64,000 bases of DNA from Cyanoderma ruficeps (taxonomy: Eukaryota > Chordata > Aves > Passeriformes > Timaliidae): positions 409,037-473,036 of the forward strand of contig VZDJ01000099.1 in assembly GCA_008694505.1 (NCBI GenBank), in the 5' to 3' direction. Positions 22,701-35,783 of the stretch are shown here, piece after piece (position 1 is the stretch's first letter; every line of letters starts with the position of its first letter). Below the pieces are notes generated by a model. The model ran no database searches. It was given only the letters and a program-made list of their open reading frames with translations, and was not told the origin of the DNA. Made by a program: the position numbers and the translations under genes.

Positions 22701-23596
22701 CTGCAGGCACAGCATGGCACAGCTCATCACTGACTGCAGCAGCAACCACCACACCACTGGGATCCTCATGGAGAGCTCGGGATACCCTGTCTGGCACAAC
22801 ACTGCCATCCCAGCAGTCAGCCACAGCAACTTTCAGTCTACTGCTCCATCCAAGAAGGGGTTTGGTCTTTACAAACTTCCTTACAGCACACAACAACTGA
22901 CTGAACTGTCCACTCCACATTATGAGCGTAAAGGAAGGCACAGACACAGCGGAGAAGAGTCCCCAAGCCCCTTTATCTTGGGGAAAGGATGGATTGTAGC
23001 ACTACACATTATTATGCCAAACACCTTTTTGCCAGGTTTTGCCCTGGCATTGCATGCATTCTGCAACCTCTCAAACTGAGCCCACAGCTGACACTTCACG
23101 CGAATGTAAGCTGAGACTGATTCTAAATTCTTAGCAGGAAGCTAGAGAGTCTCTCAGAAGTATTGATTTATAAAATTCATTGTGAGGCATCTAACACTAG
23201 AGAAGTCTCAACCATGAGTTTATAAATGAAATATTTCTCTAATAACTCATTGTAAACAGCTCCTATAACTGAGAAGAAAACAAAGCAGCCTTTGATGTCG
23301 CTGGGAAATGGTCCATGGAACCACCAAGTATGACAGTTTACAGAGTAAATGCCAAAAGTCTAAATATAATACTGCTGAAGCTAGTAATGGAACAAGTTAT
23401 GAGAAAAAAAAACTTCTGGTGAATTATCAAAGGGTTTTGCTTGGAGATTCCCTCCTCCATTGAAGAAAATCAAATAAACAGCTACATAATTTATTCACTA
23501 TGGGGTAGCATTTCTTTGTGCTTCAGCTGTCAGTGCAGTGAGATCACCCACAAGGTCAGCACGCACGCAAGAAGAGAGGTAAACTTTGAAGCCCAC

Positions 23597-23796
23597 CTGA
23601 GTAATTTTAGGGAGCATTTCTCCTCCATTTTTTGTATTCTGAACAGCAGTTAAATACTTCTTTTCAAGGAAGAAGGTAACGAGCCACTTGATAAAAACCA
23701 CTCGAGCTGCCATGTAGGGGATTTTTGTGCAGTAGACACTCTCATTGTTCCGTGTTGCAGTGACATACACTGGCTTTGGCCTGATATCAGGGATGT
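23597..23796 (-). CDS. RALGAPA2: RALGAPA2 exon 9 (codons 267-333)
   Basis: Encodes [20 protein letters not shown], then [20 protein letters not shown] and [18 protein letters not shown]. It is very strongly conserved. A pyrimidine/C-rich acceptor (ccccccaccc..ccag) precedes it. The donor is GTGGGC. Phase goes from 1 to 0. Confidence 0.95.
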
Positions 23797-24231
23797 CTGG
23801 GGGTGGGGGGACAAAAAGCAAGAGAGAAATGAAGTGGAATCTTAGTAATTGCTTCCCAACTCTGGCTAAATATCCTGAACACATCAACCAAAAAATAACA
23901 GATGCAATGACTGACTACTTTTATTTTATTAATGCTTGTATTCTATCCTAACTTTATTGCTCCTCAGGAGAATGCAACAGCACAGCTCTTTCCTGAGGTT
24001 ATCACTTGTATCACTCAAAACAAAGGAAAGCAAAAGAGAAGGGCTGCAAAAGGAAGGGCAAAAGCTGAAATGAAGAACCAGCCCTGCTAAAATGTAAGTT
24101 ATCTTACAGGAAACCAGGGAGAAAAAGACTCCTCATCCTGCAGAGCTGTAGTGATACACCAGCAGGTAACAGAGGTGCCACCAAAAGCAGGCTCTGGCTT
24201 TTTCTATTTCAAGGCAAAACCCACTACTTAC

Positions 24232-24370
24232 CAAGCACAGGTTTGTAGAGGTTGGTTAGCTTTGTAAAAGATGGGAACAAGTGAGGAAGATAGTATTTTC
24301 TGAACAAAGTAAAGAGAAACTTAAACCCAGTTTCTTGGTTCTCCTTGTTCTTCCACTCCAAGCTGGCAGC
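24232..24370 (-). CDS. RALGAPA2: RALGAPA2 exon 8 (codons 221-266)
   Basis: Encodes [20 protein letters not shown] then [20 protein letters not shown] and LYKPVL. It is nearly identical to the human protein. The acceptor gagaaag has a poor pyrimidine tract. The donor is GTAAGT. It ends in phase 1. Confidence 0.94.
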
Positions 24371-25581
24371 CTTTCTCATGGAGTTAGAGAGAAACAAACA
24401 ACAAGCTTTAAGTTAATGTGTTATACTGACAATTGTTTCCCCCGAACACAAGAAACAAGCAACAGCACTTTAGCAAGAGAAGCAATAGTAGCACAGCCCC
24501 AAAACCACCTTTACAAACTGCAGTAAGAATGGAAAGTAAGAATAGAGCAGCCCCCCAAAGCGAGCGAGCTCAGTGAAAGCCAGTGTATTTGTGCTGCTCT
24601 AATCAGGGAAAGACAGGAACTGTCCTGTTCCGCTCTCAATAAATTTGCTTCTTATGCATGTATTTTGACAAAGTTACTTTGAGCTCTACTTTTACCATAA
24701 ATATTTTCTTCATCAGAATAAACACAAACAAACAAACACTGGAAGTGCTGTGCAATGGGATTTGTAGCATAAGTAGGTTTGTTTAGATCCCACACAGGTA
24801 ACAAGACTATAAAAAGAAGAGTGACATTTTTGTTTTTAACTGAAGTGTTGTGAGACTGATATGTAAAACAAAGGGTGCTGTGGAAGAAGCTGATAATTTC
24901 ATACAGCTTCTTTTAAAATAAAGCATTTATTCAAGATGACAAAATGATTTCCAAATATTATTTTAGTCTTGCCTTTTCATACTAAAAAGTGTATCTCTAA
25001 GTATTTAATTATAATTTATCTTTTTTAATAACAAGTTCTTTAATGTTCATTGTCTGCACAGCTTCCACTTTATTTCAAATGTCTCTTAATTCGTACTTTT
25101 TAAATATATACATTATCTTAATTTATTTCCTGTACAAATTCATCTGATCTCCTTCTAATTAAATTTTATGTTCATGTCACTTGCATCCTTTTAAAAACAT
25201 CACAGAAGTCATCTCTCTTTATCTCTTCCTCCAGTGGTCCTTTACATTGCTTTTCATCTAGGTATGTGTCCAAAGAGAACAAACTGAATTTTTACCCCAC
25301 ATCAATTTTCTAAATGCAACCACAAGCACATAAAACACTCAGTTATTCCGTAACTTTGGATAACACTCATTAATTCTTATCACAAAAGTGTGAAAATATT
25401 CTTATTTTCACCAAAAATGGCATGAGGAAATACATTTGGGATGCTTTTCCATTTAAAAACCAAAGTAAAAAAAGTGTTGGGCAAGGGTAAACCCAGCTCC
25501 AAACAGATGCAGTGCAGGCTTAACTTTCTACCACAACTACATCCTCCAATATGATGAGTTTCAAACGTACATCCTCCTCAC

Positions 25582-25697
25582 CTGAATTACCATATATTTT
25601 AACAGGAGCTGGAGAAAATAGCAGGTCTGGTCTTCTGCAACTTTCTCTCCAGAGACAGCTGGCAAAAGCGGTGTTATTTCTTCTGGAAAAATCTTGG
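25582..25697 (-). CDS. RALGAPA2: RALGAPA2 exon 7 (codons 182-220)
   Basis: Encodes [19 protein letters not shown] then [35 protein letters not shown] and EDQTCFFLQ are the corresponding family segments. The acceptor is attttag and the donor GTGAGG. Phase goes from 1 to 0. Confidence 0.94.
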
Positions 25698-26126
25698 CTA
25701 AAATCAAATATTTTAAGCATAGCACACATGAAAATACTGAAATAAAAGGTATTTTCTATAATAGATTGATTTGAAAATACCCATCAGGGCACTACCAAGC
25801 TGTGCAAGTCCAGTAGCTGCTCGGATGTCCAAAGCCCTAGCACATCCCAACAAGGATGGCACCAGATTCCCAGCAGCTTGGAAGGGCTGACACCAGCAGT
25901 GAACCACCAAGAAGGAAACCTCCAAACCTGTTTGTGGGGCAGTGAAATGCTCCTGCTGCTGCTGTGTCTGAACTACCAACCCAGAGCCAAAGCCACTCAG
26001 TGTGACGGGAGCGGGCAGCTCTAGAGCTGCACCAGCCCAGCAGCCAGACACACTCAGCCCAGCTCGGAATTAATTCCAGGGGCAGCCAGCAGCACCCATC
26101 GCCTCCTCCCCCAGGAGAAGACTCAC

Positions 26127-26301
26127 CGTCAGGCGCAGCCGGGGGGCTGACCAGGCTCTCCAGTGTGCAGGGCCCGTGCGGGGACGGCAGCGGTGGGAAG
26201 CCGGGCACCAGGCAGGCAAACATCAGGATCTGCTCCTCGCCACAGTTGGTCTGCAGGGCTTGCAGCCATAGCAGGAACAGGCGGATTCCTTCACATCTAA
26301 G
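26127..26301 (-). CDS. RALGAPA2: RALGAPA2 exon 6 (codons 124-181)
   Basis: Encodes [20 protein letters not shown], then [20 protein letters not shown] and a diverged Pro-rich end. The [19 protein letters not shown] block is typical of alpha-2. The acceptor is cttgcag and the donor GTGAGT. It ends in phase 1. Confidence 0.95.
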
Positions 26302-26741
26302 CTGCAAGGGGGTGCATTTGGGGGAAAAGGCAGTAACACAGGTCTGTAAGTGCAGTAACGCGGGTAAATAGTTCACAACAGGCAGGGCAAGCGCTTCATC
26401 CCAGATGGGTGCTTCAAAGTCTTGCCGTCATACCAAGGGCATTCACATTATTAATATAATCCTAGCTCTAATGCCAGAGAAAGCTCCAAAAATTAGGTAT
26501 TAAGCAATATCAGTAACACCTTCTTCCAGGTAACTTCACAAAGGTCATTAGAGTAGCAAAATGACTGAAAACACATATTAAAACAATGAAGGATCACAAT
26601 AACAAAACTTACGATTAAAAGGCAAATAAGAAAAAATTACGAAACCTAACAATCTGGAAAACACTGCTACTGGAAAGCTGCAAAGTAGCACACTTCACAG
26701 GAATTAAAGTGAAAAGAAATACAAAAACATCAATGCAATAC

Positions 26742-26785
26742 CTTGAGAGAATTTCCAGTGTGCAAAAGCTTCTTCAGAATCGACC
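26742..26785 (-). CDS. RALGAPA2: RALGAPA2 exon 5 (codons 109-123)
   Basis: A 44-nt micro-exon encoding GSILKKLLHTGNSLK, matching the family segment STLKKLLHTGNS.K. The acceptor is aatccag and the donor GTATTG. Phase goes from 1 to 0. Confidence 0.94.
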
Positions 26786-28022
26786 CTGGATTAGGAAAAT
26801 AAAGCAGACCCTATCAGATATTTCCGTTCACAATGTTTTCAAAAATATTCCATGAAATATTCCTATTTTACTCTGGGACCAGTGCACTGGGTTTTAAGAC
26901 AGCTATGGGGGGAAACCTCCAATCGAATCTACTTACAATCACCACCACCCACAATTAACTGTGATGTATCTTTCCAGTGAGGTGCTCTGGGTTTCATCAG
27001 AAGACCATTTCTGAAATAATTTTCATTAATAGTAAGTTCTGTGAATTATACAGTCTTTAAATGGGCTCCTTCCCTTGTGATCTCACCATTTCACAAGATT
27101 AAATAGAAATTATTAACATATATAGGAAATGCATAATAATGCACACAAACATTAAGCAAAAGGAAATCACAAGGCAGAGGTGTAAATAAATGCTCTGCCA
27201 AATTCTGTACATCACTTTTTGGACTCAGATAAAAAAATTATGCCGCTATGATCACTTCATAGAAGCATAAAGAATATATCAGCTACAGAGCAACCGACTA
27301 AAACCAATTTGGTCTGGACTAGTTCAGCTGAACCATTATGAAATGGCCAGGCAGATGTCTCCTCTTGTTTTTGTTAGTGCTGAGTGGAAATGTGACAACA
27401 ACCTTGACCTTTAACTTCTGCTCATTGTTCTTCTGCAACAGCAATTCCTTGTTCTCATGACAAAAATGGCAGCTGGTCAGACAGTGCTGCAAATCAACCC
27501 CAGCCCCAACATAAAAGTCCTACTTGGAAGGAATAGAGCCCACCATAAAATTTTAATAAGCAGCATAAAAACCCCATTTGTGCCACACTGGCGGCATTTG
27601 GAAGCAGAATTTGAAAAGCAGTGACAAATCCAAGGCATTTGATTCAGAGGAAATGATCAAGTTAAACCCCTTCACTGGACTTCGAGGTGTTCTGGCCATC
27701 CAAGGCTGCTCTCTGCCAGACTCCTCCTATTCCCTCCCATTTTCCAGAAGCTTCAATACCACTGGAGTGTGGGGAAAGAAGTTTCTTGGTCTGAGGAAGC
27801 CAACCATGGGTATCTTGTATCTGTCATGGCCAAGGCCATATTCTAATAGGATGCTGGGAAAATCCTCCAATTTGTGAGAATCTGGGAAAGACAGCTGAGG
27901 CCAAACTTGCATAAATACCATGTATTCATAACTCTACTTCTATACCACCCATTAAAAGAAAAAATGATCAAAAAAAGCCACTAAAAACTTCATATTTTTT
28001 GTTTTAAACCATTTCTTCTTAC

Positions 28023-28080
28023 CTATACTGCGAAAATGCCATCGATAAAAAATCCTCTCAGGTAGCAGCTGCAGTATTTT
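28023..28080 (-). CDS. RALGAPA2: RALGAPA2 exon 4 (codons 90-108)
   Basis: A 58-nt exon encoding KILQLLPERIFYRWHFRSI, matching the family segment KILQ.LPERI..RWH. The acceptor is tttctgcag and the donor GTAAGA. It ends in phase 1 and follows the 7-kb intron 3. Confidence 0.94.
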
Positions 28081-31000
28081 CTGCAGAAACAAAACTAGTC
28101 AAATTTTCTGCAATAAAACTGGTTCATCAGGGGATGCAGAGAAACGGATACACAACACACAAATGAGATGGGAATATATACACAGTTTCTTTTTAAACTA
28201 GTGGCAGCATGGACTAGGACTTGGCCACAGGTGTGGCAGTAGCACAGCTCACCTACTGCTGCTCCACCCCGCAAAGGTCTGGGAGTACACACGGCTTCAC
28301 ACAGGTTCCACACAAAACATGTCTCCATCTTACAACTTTTCAGCCATTGAAATAAGAAATTAGGAAGATATATTTAAATGGGAAACTAGTTTTGAACATT
28401 TCCATTTGGAAATCAAATTAAATTAAACGATGTTATGAATGACTGACAGAGTTCCTTGCAATTATCAAACAAAATGACTGGCAGGAATTTCTGCACAACA
28501 AAGCACCTATAAGTTGTCAGCAATACCACATGCAGGATGCAAATGGATGACAGGTCACATAAGCAACAGTGACTCATTTGAGGGTGGTCTGCATCCAAAA
28601 GCTCACAGGAAAAAAAAAAAGCATCACAGCCCAGAAAGTATCTGGCACTGTGGGCCACCCCTAGGAGCTGGGTGACAGAGTCAGCACCACTGCCAGAGCA
28701 TGTGTTTGAGACGTGGAGCAGGACAAACCTCTATTGACAATAAAGGGCTTCAGAAATCATATTCAACACTCAGAATAGCCTTTTCAGACATGGAACATTC
28801 CTTTCTCCATGTCAGAGGATGGAAGACATGACAAGTTCATGGATATAGGAAGCTAGACCTCAGGTCACAGACAGGCTGGTCCTCTTCCACACCTTCACCA
28901 TAGCATATGATCTCCACACAGTATTTACCATTTCTAAAAGGTGAAACAGAATAAAAATGCAAACCAGGCACATCTTTCCATGTTCCTTGTATTTTGTTCC
29001 AGTGTCATTCTTCCAGCTCCCTCCCCAGCACACCATGGCAGCAGGGTGCTGTCTCTGGACCCTCTGCTTTTCAGTAGCAGAGGGTCCAGAAGTCGAGCTC
29101 CCTGCCCGTGGGCAGCAGGAATGCTTGGGATGAAGAATCTGACTGGCTAACAATGAGGCCATGACTCACATTTGGGGCTTTACCTGTTAGTTAAGCCCCA
29201 GGCTTCTGCTGATCGGATTGCAGGATCCATAGACAGAGTTATCGTTATCCATCTAAACATTAAAACACTGGCAGCCTACCACTCCTCCAGACAGTTTCTG
29301 GCATTAATCATTACTTAACTTGGCACAGGGCAGAAAGGAGTCCTATGCTGACCCAGGAGCGCTTCCAACCTAACCTAAGCTAAGCCAGTCCAGGAGCTCT
29401 GCATGGGAGCTGGGTCTGTGCCCAGGCTCACCGCAAGCCATGTGCCTGAGGTGTGGGAGGAAAAGCACCAGGAAACAAAACCTTATGGCAAACCAGCAAC
29501 AGACACTGGGCTGGATTCAGGTGTCACACAACACACTGCAGGGAGGAAGTTTCACACATTGGCACATTCATCATGGAAAACCAGACAAAACCACGTGTTT
29601 TGTTTCCATTGTTTTAGTCTGTTATAACTTCGCCTAAATTTGAACACAAAGTTCCCTTTCAGAAAGTGAGCTGTGATGAGGTGCGAGCTGCATAGGTGCA
29701 AAGCTCCATAATAAAGACTCATTTGAAAAAGAATTTAGTAACAATTTTCACATCCGAGTCTCAGTGAACTTTAGGTTGTATACAGAGAAAAGCAGGAAAA
29801 CAAATGCTGCTGCACAGTTCAACAACAAGCAGGAAAACCAAGCTTAAACTATAAACTGCACAAAACCGAGGGGGTTGGGGCAGAAAACAACATGCTTACT
29901 GTTCTTTTCTCTTTACAAAACACAGAATCCAACACCCTTTTCAGGTGACTGAATCAAAACGATTCAAGGGTTCAAGCCATCAGTAAGAGAACAGAAGTCC
30001 ATATCTGAGAAAAGCTCCCATATCCCAAAGTCTTTTCACACGGCAAAAATGGAGACTCTTAAGTTACTTCCCTAGCATTCTCCTTTTCAGCATCTCAAAA
30101 CCAGGAAAACAATAAATATATGTCTTTTGAAAAAAATGCAAGCATGTGACTAATCGCCTGCATGGTCCTGCCCCACAGCAACCAGGCTTTCTCAAAAAGC
30201 AAGCTGCGTCCCCCTCCTGCGCTGTAAACAACACAGCCCTGCAGCAGAACAGGGCCACTCTAAATGATGTGAATGCAGAGCCTATGTCCGCTCCTGCAAT
30301 GCAAAAAGCTACCCAGATTCGAAGTCTACACCATTAAATATAAATTCTGAAGGTTACAAGTTAAGCCCCAGCTGCACCAGCACAACTTCCAGCTGGTGAT
30401 TTTTGCCCCGAGCACTGCAGTCCCAGACTGAGGCAGTGTTGCAGTGAGACTGCACAAATCATGAACCAGGTCCAGTTGTTCTCTTTGCAACTCCACATTT
30501 CGAGCAACATTTTGTACACCCTTCCCACCCCTGGTGTTCTAAAGAACATCCACCGCTATTGCTATAGAACAAATGACAGTTTCCTCCCCTTCAGCCCAGG
30601 CTGTCAGCCATACCGCTGTGAATCTGAGCTGGCTATTGACATCTTGTTCCTAGTTTCACACCACACTAATAAGAAATATTTTAAGAAACCCCACAGTGCG
30701 AAATAATATTGCTTTTTCAGAAAACACATAGATCTATTTAATGCTTAGTGCTTTGCTGCATCTATATGGTAATCCATTATAGCACACTTGAAATAGAAAT
30801 TAGGTATTACTACTGATCAACACATCAGGGTATCTGTCAGTTCTTTTAACTGATTATCCATAGTTCTTTTTCGTTTGGACTTCCTGCATGACTAGGAATA
30901 ATGTTAAGTTTAAATCTTAGTTTACACAGGATGCTGCCTTTTGGAAGCTGTATCTCTGTCTTTTATCAAAGCAAAATAAAAACCACCAAGGTTCATATTT

Positions 31001-34000
31001 CGACAGACTCACCCTGACTTAACTAAAACTGCTATTTCTTTTAGAGCCTTTTATTTTTGCTCCCCTGGTTGAATCCCACTGTGATTGGCAGCTCTGTGCC
31101 CATCACTGTGTGCTGGCTACTCTGCTGCAGGACACAGGGAAGGCTGAGGCTGGGCCCACATCTTACCCAGGATCCCAGGGGATGTTTCCCAGCCCCATGG
31201 CCACAGGGGGACAATAAGCACTGCTGTTTGGGACATGCCAGGTTGGTCTCAGCTCAACAACAGCCACCCCAAAGGGGACTTCACTGAGCAAACCCACTCC
31301 TGGATGCAGAACCGGCGGTGGTGCCAATGGCAAGTCTGAAGTCACGCCCCCTCCAGAGGAATGGATTTGGAATTGCCAGGAGTCAGTGGCAAGTGGATCT
31401 ACTTCAGGCCAAGTCAAGGCAGAAGAGCTCTCCCAAGCCTCTGTGCTCAGTGCTGCTGGTGGTTTCAGGGTGTTCGACTACCAAAACCTGCAGCAATTTC
31501 GAATTTTTCCAGTCCCTATTCACAGACTCAGATGAGCCAAGAGGCCAATGGAGTCAGCATGCCTGCAGCAGCTCAATCTCAATGAAGGGATACTCCATCT
31601 ATTGCATCAATAAATTATTTACAGTTATTTGTTGAGGGAAAATGTCTGCCCAAAGCACACAGGGCACTTATCACTGCCTCAGGCATAACAAGAAACAGTA
31701 AGATCTCTTAAGCAAAATATGTGAAACATATAGCTAGAATTTACCACAGAATGCTGTAAGAATAGCAGCAATGTCATTGGAATTATGGCAGAACAAACTG
31801 TAAATGGTTCCAAAAGTAATTTTCTATGTGTAGAAAAGTAGAACTATAAGCACTTCTACTGTTATAAACAAAAAAGCCCCTTTGTTACTCTACTGAGCTC
31901 GAGACTCAGCATTCACATCTGCACCAGGCTCAAGAAACCATGAACTCCCCACAAAACACGGATTTTGGGAAGCTTTTCTACATCTGAAAAATTCTGAGCG
32001 TAAAACATTTCATCCAGTGAACTTGTTAGATCAGTGGAATGACTTTTATGACACCATTAGCACAACAGATTTGGCTGTTCTCAACTAATGAAGAAAAATT
32101 ATAGAGAATGGGAAGAAACTGATCTATGTATCTCAAAACCATCAATCTGCTTTTACTTCATTAGAGATTAAAAACCACAGTGTCAGGGAAATCAGTACCT
32201 GATGGTGCAAGGAAGAAAAAAAACTTTATTACTAAAAAAGGCACCCCAAACTTTCACAACCAGATAATGGCACAATACTGTTATTTAACCCAGAAAATGG
32301 ACATAAATACAGTGCACCTCCTGGGAGGTCTGTGACACACAGGGATCAGAGCTGCCCCCAAATCTGAGGTTTAGAGCTGCTCCCTCAAAAGAGAACAGGA
32401 ACACAAGGAAAAACAGTAACCTGTTCTGCAAATGCACTGCAAGTACAGAGAGCCACGTCCTAGCAGAAGAAAATAATTTCGTGTCACGTCATTTTGGTCT
32501 TTTAGCTGAAACAGGGAAAAATAACAGTACTGCTGCCATATCACTTCACAAATATCCATCGGGGAAAAGGCAAGGCCAAAGCTCCTTATAGAGTTAGACC
32601 CAAGCATTTTGCAATATTAAATGCAACAGTTAAGCCTTCACATTCCTCCCTGCTGGTTAACATTTTCTCTTTGAGTAACATATTGTTCAAAGTTGCTGCT
32701 GTGTGGCAAAGCTGTGCAGATGATGTGTAAAATTAGAACTTCCATAAATTACTACCAAGCCAAGTCAGTTTCCAGAGGATTTGTGCGAAAAGCCTTTGTT
32801 GCCCAATACACACACTAGGTGTCACTCCACAACGGCAGCACAATCCCACCAAACCTCCCGGAAAGGCAAAGGAAACTCCCTCATAAATATTTTTATTGAT
32901 TTTTAAGCTGTTAACCCTCAGCATGGGGACTCAGGATTTGTTAATCCTAAGTAACTACCTATTTAGCTAATTAGCAGAAAATGCAGCATCCCCCCAGCTC
33001 CCACAGACACCACACTAAATATGGAAAGCTTAACAATCAATTAGCTGTGTTTCCTATGACTTAGAGTATGAATGTTTCATCACTTGGCATTTCTACCTCC
33101 CTGTCCTATGCTGAGGCTCTCGGACTGTTCTCACCCAGGGTCAGCTATCCATGGACTGCACATTCAATCCAGCAGATCCCTACCATAAAAGAAATCACTC
33201 CAAATCCCACACAAACACTGAAAGGATCTCCCTCCCCGAGGGTGACTAGGCTGTTCCACAGCTCTCCTCCACTAGGACCCCAAGCAGCCCCTGGTTCAGA
33301 CACAACCATGCATTTTTTCTCATTCAGACAGCAAGTTCTCCCACTGTTTTTAAGGAGTATGAAGGGGTGGTTATTTGCCACCCCTTTCCAAGCCCCAGGA
33401 AAGCCCAGTTATTCTCTCTAGCCGGGTGAGCAAGCATTGGCTATTTCCCATTCAATGGCACAGGCATAGAAATGTCATTCCTTACTCAAGGTCCCAGCGT
33501 ATTAACGAGCTGCCACTAACCTGCACAGCCCTGCTCAGTTACACAGTGACACCATCTCTTGCTGGGCTGGGGACTGAGAAGGAGGAAGTTACTCCCATCC
33601 CAAACAATCTTGGCAGATTTATGATCTCATGTTCTTTGCCACTGCCTCAGGCACAACCCTAGAGCAGACCTGTGCTAATGTCACGAGGAGCAGAAAGCAC
33701 AACTCAGATTTCAGTGTGAAAATGCAGTCTCGTAGAAGGGGGAAGAAGAGGAAAAGGGGGACATCAAAGTGAAGCGAGAATTAAAGATCACAAAACCCCA
33801 GGATTCCATATCATCATTTTCATGGCCATTTTCCCACTACAGCCACATTAGGCTAAACAGCATCATTCTTCTTGTTACTATAAATACCATTCCAACTACA
33901 AACTACTCATTAATGCAAAACCACGAAGCCACATACTTCTGAGGGTCTGGGGGTCTTTCAGAGGGAGTGAGAGGAGCTGAGAACAATTAACCTTTGTCCT

Positions 34001-35145
34001 AGCTTCAATTTCTAGAGTCCCACTCAAAGTCTGAGGGGTTTTTTCCTACCAAAAACCCCTCCAAAATATAAACAAAGATGACATTTCTATGATGCAATAC
34101 TCAAGTAAAAAGTTAGGAGTTGGAGTAACAGAGAAAGAAATAAAGAAAAGAGAAAGAAATCGGTAGATGATGTGCGTGCTTAACCTTATGAGAGAAATCT
34201 GGCAAATTATTTACCTAATTAACTGTGAAAAAATAATAATTAAAGGTGCCAGTGCTTTCTGACTAGAGACAGACAGAGCTTAAGCTAAGATTTTCAGTGT
34301 GCATTATTAGAACATTTTTATGTGTCTGCCTTTCATCTGGTCCAGTGACATTTTCTCACATCCAAATACATTTAGGTAATAACTCCAGTCAAAGAGGTAC
34401 CTTGGAAAATGATCTATACCAGGCTATTCTTGTTTAAATTAAAGCAATCCTGATTTGATTGTGCAGAAGTTAACTAGGTAACATTTCCTCCCCAGACACT
34501 GCCAATGCTCTGATGCCCAATGCTGGGAAGGAGGGAAGGATATGCTTCTGGAATTAAAAGATGTTATATTGAATTAAAAAAAAAAAGCCAAATTAGTATT
34601 TCACACACTCAGATCAAGCTGATGAGCAATAGCTGACAACTACTGTCCTGTTATTTCCCTTGAGCTGCAAGACCCGATGCTGCAATCATAACAGATGCCT
34701 CCATGGGAGGAGCAGGGCCCAGCCTCCTGCTGTGACATGCAAAATAAACACAGCACAACTTCACACCGACAGAGTGGAGGGGGAACATGCTGCTCTTCTG
34801 AACTGGCCCTCCAGGAAACACAGAAGCAGAGTCTTGTCTAATTGAAATAGGAAAAAAAAAGCCAACAGAAAGCAGACTTTCTGAAAGCTTTAGCCAAACA
34901 GAATCAATGCAACTGACTGCAGTAGGGCTCCCAAACTCTACCGAAATCCATGGCTCATTTTCAGAGCATCAGTCCCTAGATCCTCAGGACAGAGGTGTTC
35001 TTGCTGGATTTCCAAGGAATTTTGATAACAACTCTCAACTCAGGTGACTGACCTGGTTTCACCCCTCACTGCAGAGCTCTAAGTAAGCACAGAATGACAG
35101 TGAGATTTAAAATAGAAATTAGTTTTCATGGTATGGAAAACTTAC
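28081..35145 (-). other. RALGAPA2 intron 3 (7.1 kb)
   Basis: Mostly AT-rich unique sequence with GC-richer patches (for example 31050-31480). It holds the 15-bp hairpin at 29054. No coding exon or recognisable transposon was found. Confidence 0.8.
29054..29090. repeat. 15-bp perfect hairpin (intron 3)
   Basis: The left arm tctggaccctctgct (29054-29068) pairs exactly with 29076-29090 across a 7-base loop. The stem does not extend convincingly outward. Confidence 0.8.
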
Positions 35146-35195
35146 TTCAAAAAGAAAGAGTATGGAGTCCAGCTCCTCCCTTTGTGATTTATTCC
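35146..35195 (-). CDS. RALGAPA2: RALGAPA2 exon 3 (codons 73-89)
   Basis: A 50-nt micro-exon, too short for simple ORF finding. It encodes GNKSQREELDSILFLFE, nearly invariant in the family. The acceptor is cttgcag and the donor a perfect GTAAGT. Phase goes from 1 to 0. Confidence 0.94.
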
Positions 35196-35314
35196 CTGCA
35201 AGACACAAAACAACATTGCTTGCAAGAAACATACAGTGAAAGAGAGCAGAATGAGGCCATTGTTGTTCAGCTGAAGTCAAAGAAGCCACTCAGTTTATTT
35301 TTCAAAAAAATTAA

Positions 35315-35338
35315 TTTTTATCTTAAATAAGATAAAAA
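35315..35338. repeat. 11-bp perfect inverted repeat (intron 2)
   Basis: tttttatctta and its exact reverse complement are separated by two bases, followed by two further taagat units. It lies 120 bp upstream of exon 3 in transcript orientation and would form an AU-rich hairpin in the pre-mRNA. Confidence 0.8.
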
Positions 35339-35672
35339 TAAGATAATAAAAATAAGATCCCAAGTGCAACTGCAGCCCAGGCAAGTGCAGCCTGGGAGGG
35401 AGCTGCAGAAGCCTGGAGCAAGGTGACAGGACAGGTGTGTAAATGCTGAAATGAACTCAGAAATGTGATCAGCTACTGCTCTCATTTCAGAGTGATTTTC
35501 TGTACTCATCTCTCCTGCCAACATAAAAATTAAAATGATTAACACTAACACTGTACTGCACGAAACTACTAGTGTAGATACAGGTAGCTGAGGACTAGAC
35601 AACCATTGGACAGGCTCTAATGGAATGCACTGGAGCATTTATGGAACACTGACCAACAGCTCTAAAACCTAC

Positions 35673-35783
35673 CTTTTTGTTTCAAGCTGTTCTCCAGTGT
35701 TATGAAGTTTTCATAGAATATAAAATAAATTTGAGAATAATTGTTGTCAAAAAACTGCTTCAGGTCACTTCCATCCACAATAT
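35673..35783 (-). CDS. RALGAPA2: RALGAPA2 exon 2 (codons 36-72)
   Basis: Encodes [19 protein letters not shown] then [18 protein letters not shown]. This matches the highly conserved second exon of both RalGAP alpha paralogues and is closer to alpha-2 ([13 protein letters not shown]). The acceptor is ttttcag and the donor GTAGGT. The exon is 111 nt and keeps phase 1. Confidence 0.95.

Larger units (their letters stand above)
22701..28022 (-). other. Noncoding sequence among exons 4-9 (introns 4-9)
   Basis: Introns 4 (26786-28022), 5 (26302-26741), 6 (25698-26126), 7 (24371-25581), 8 (23797-24231) and 9 (22701-23596) are between 429 and 1,237 nt. They are AT-rich and without recognisable repeats. 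Intron 7 has the most AT-rich stretch, about 24900-25150. Confidence 0.75.

Noticed and set aside
29054..29090. microRNA precursor
   Set aside because: The stem is only 15 bp and does not extend; a pre-miRNA needs roughly 22 or more paired bases.
29340..29400. CR1-like phrase gcttccaacctaacc
   Set aside because: Only a few bases fit the CR1 tail and the flanks do not continue the match.
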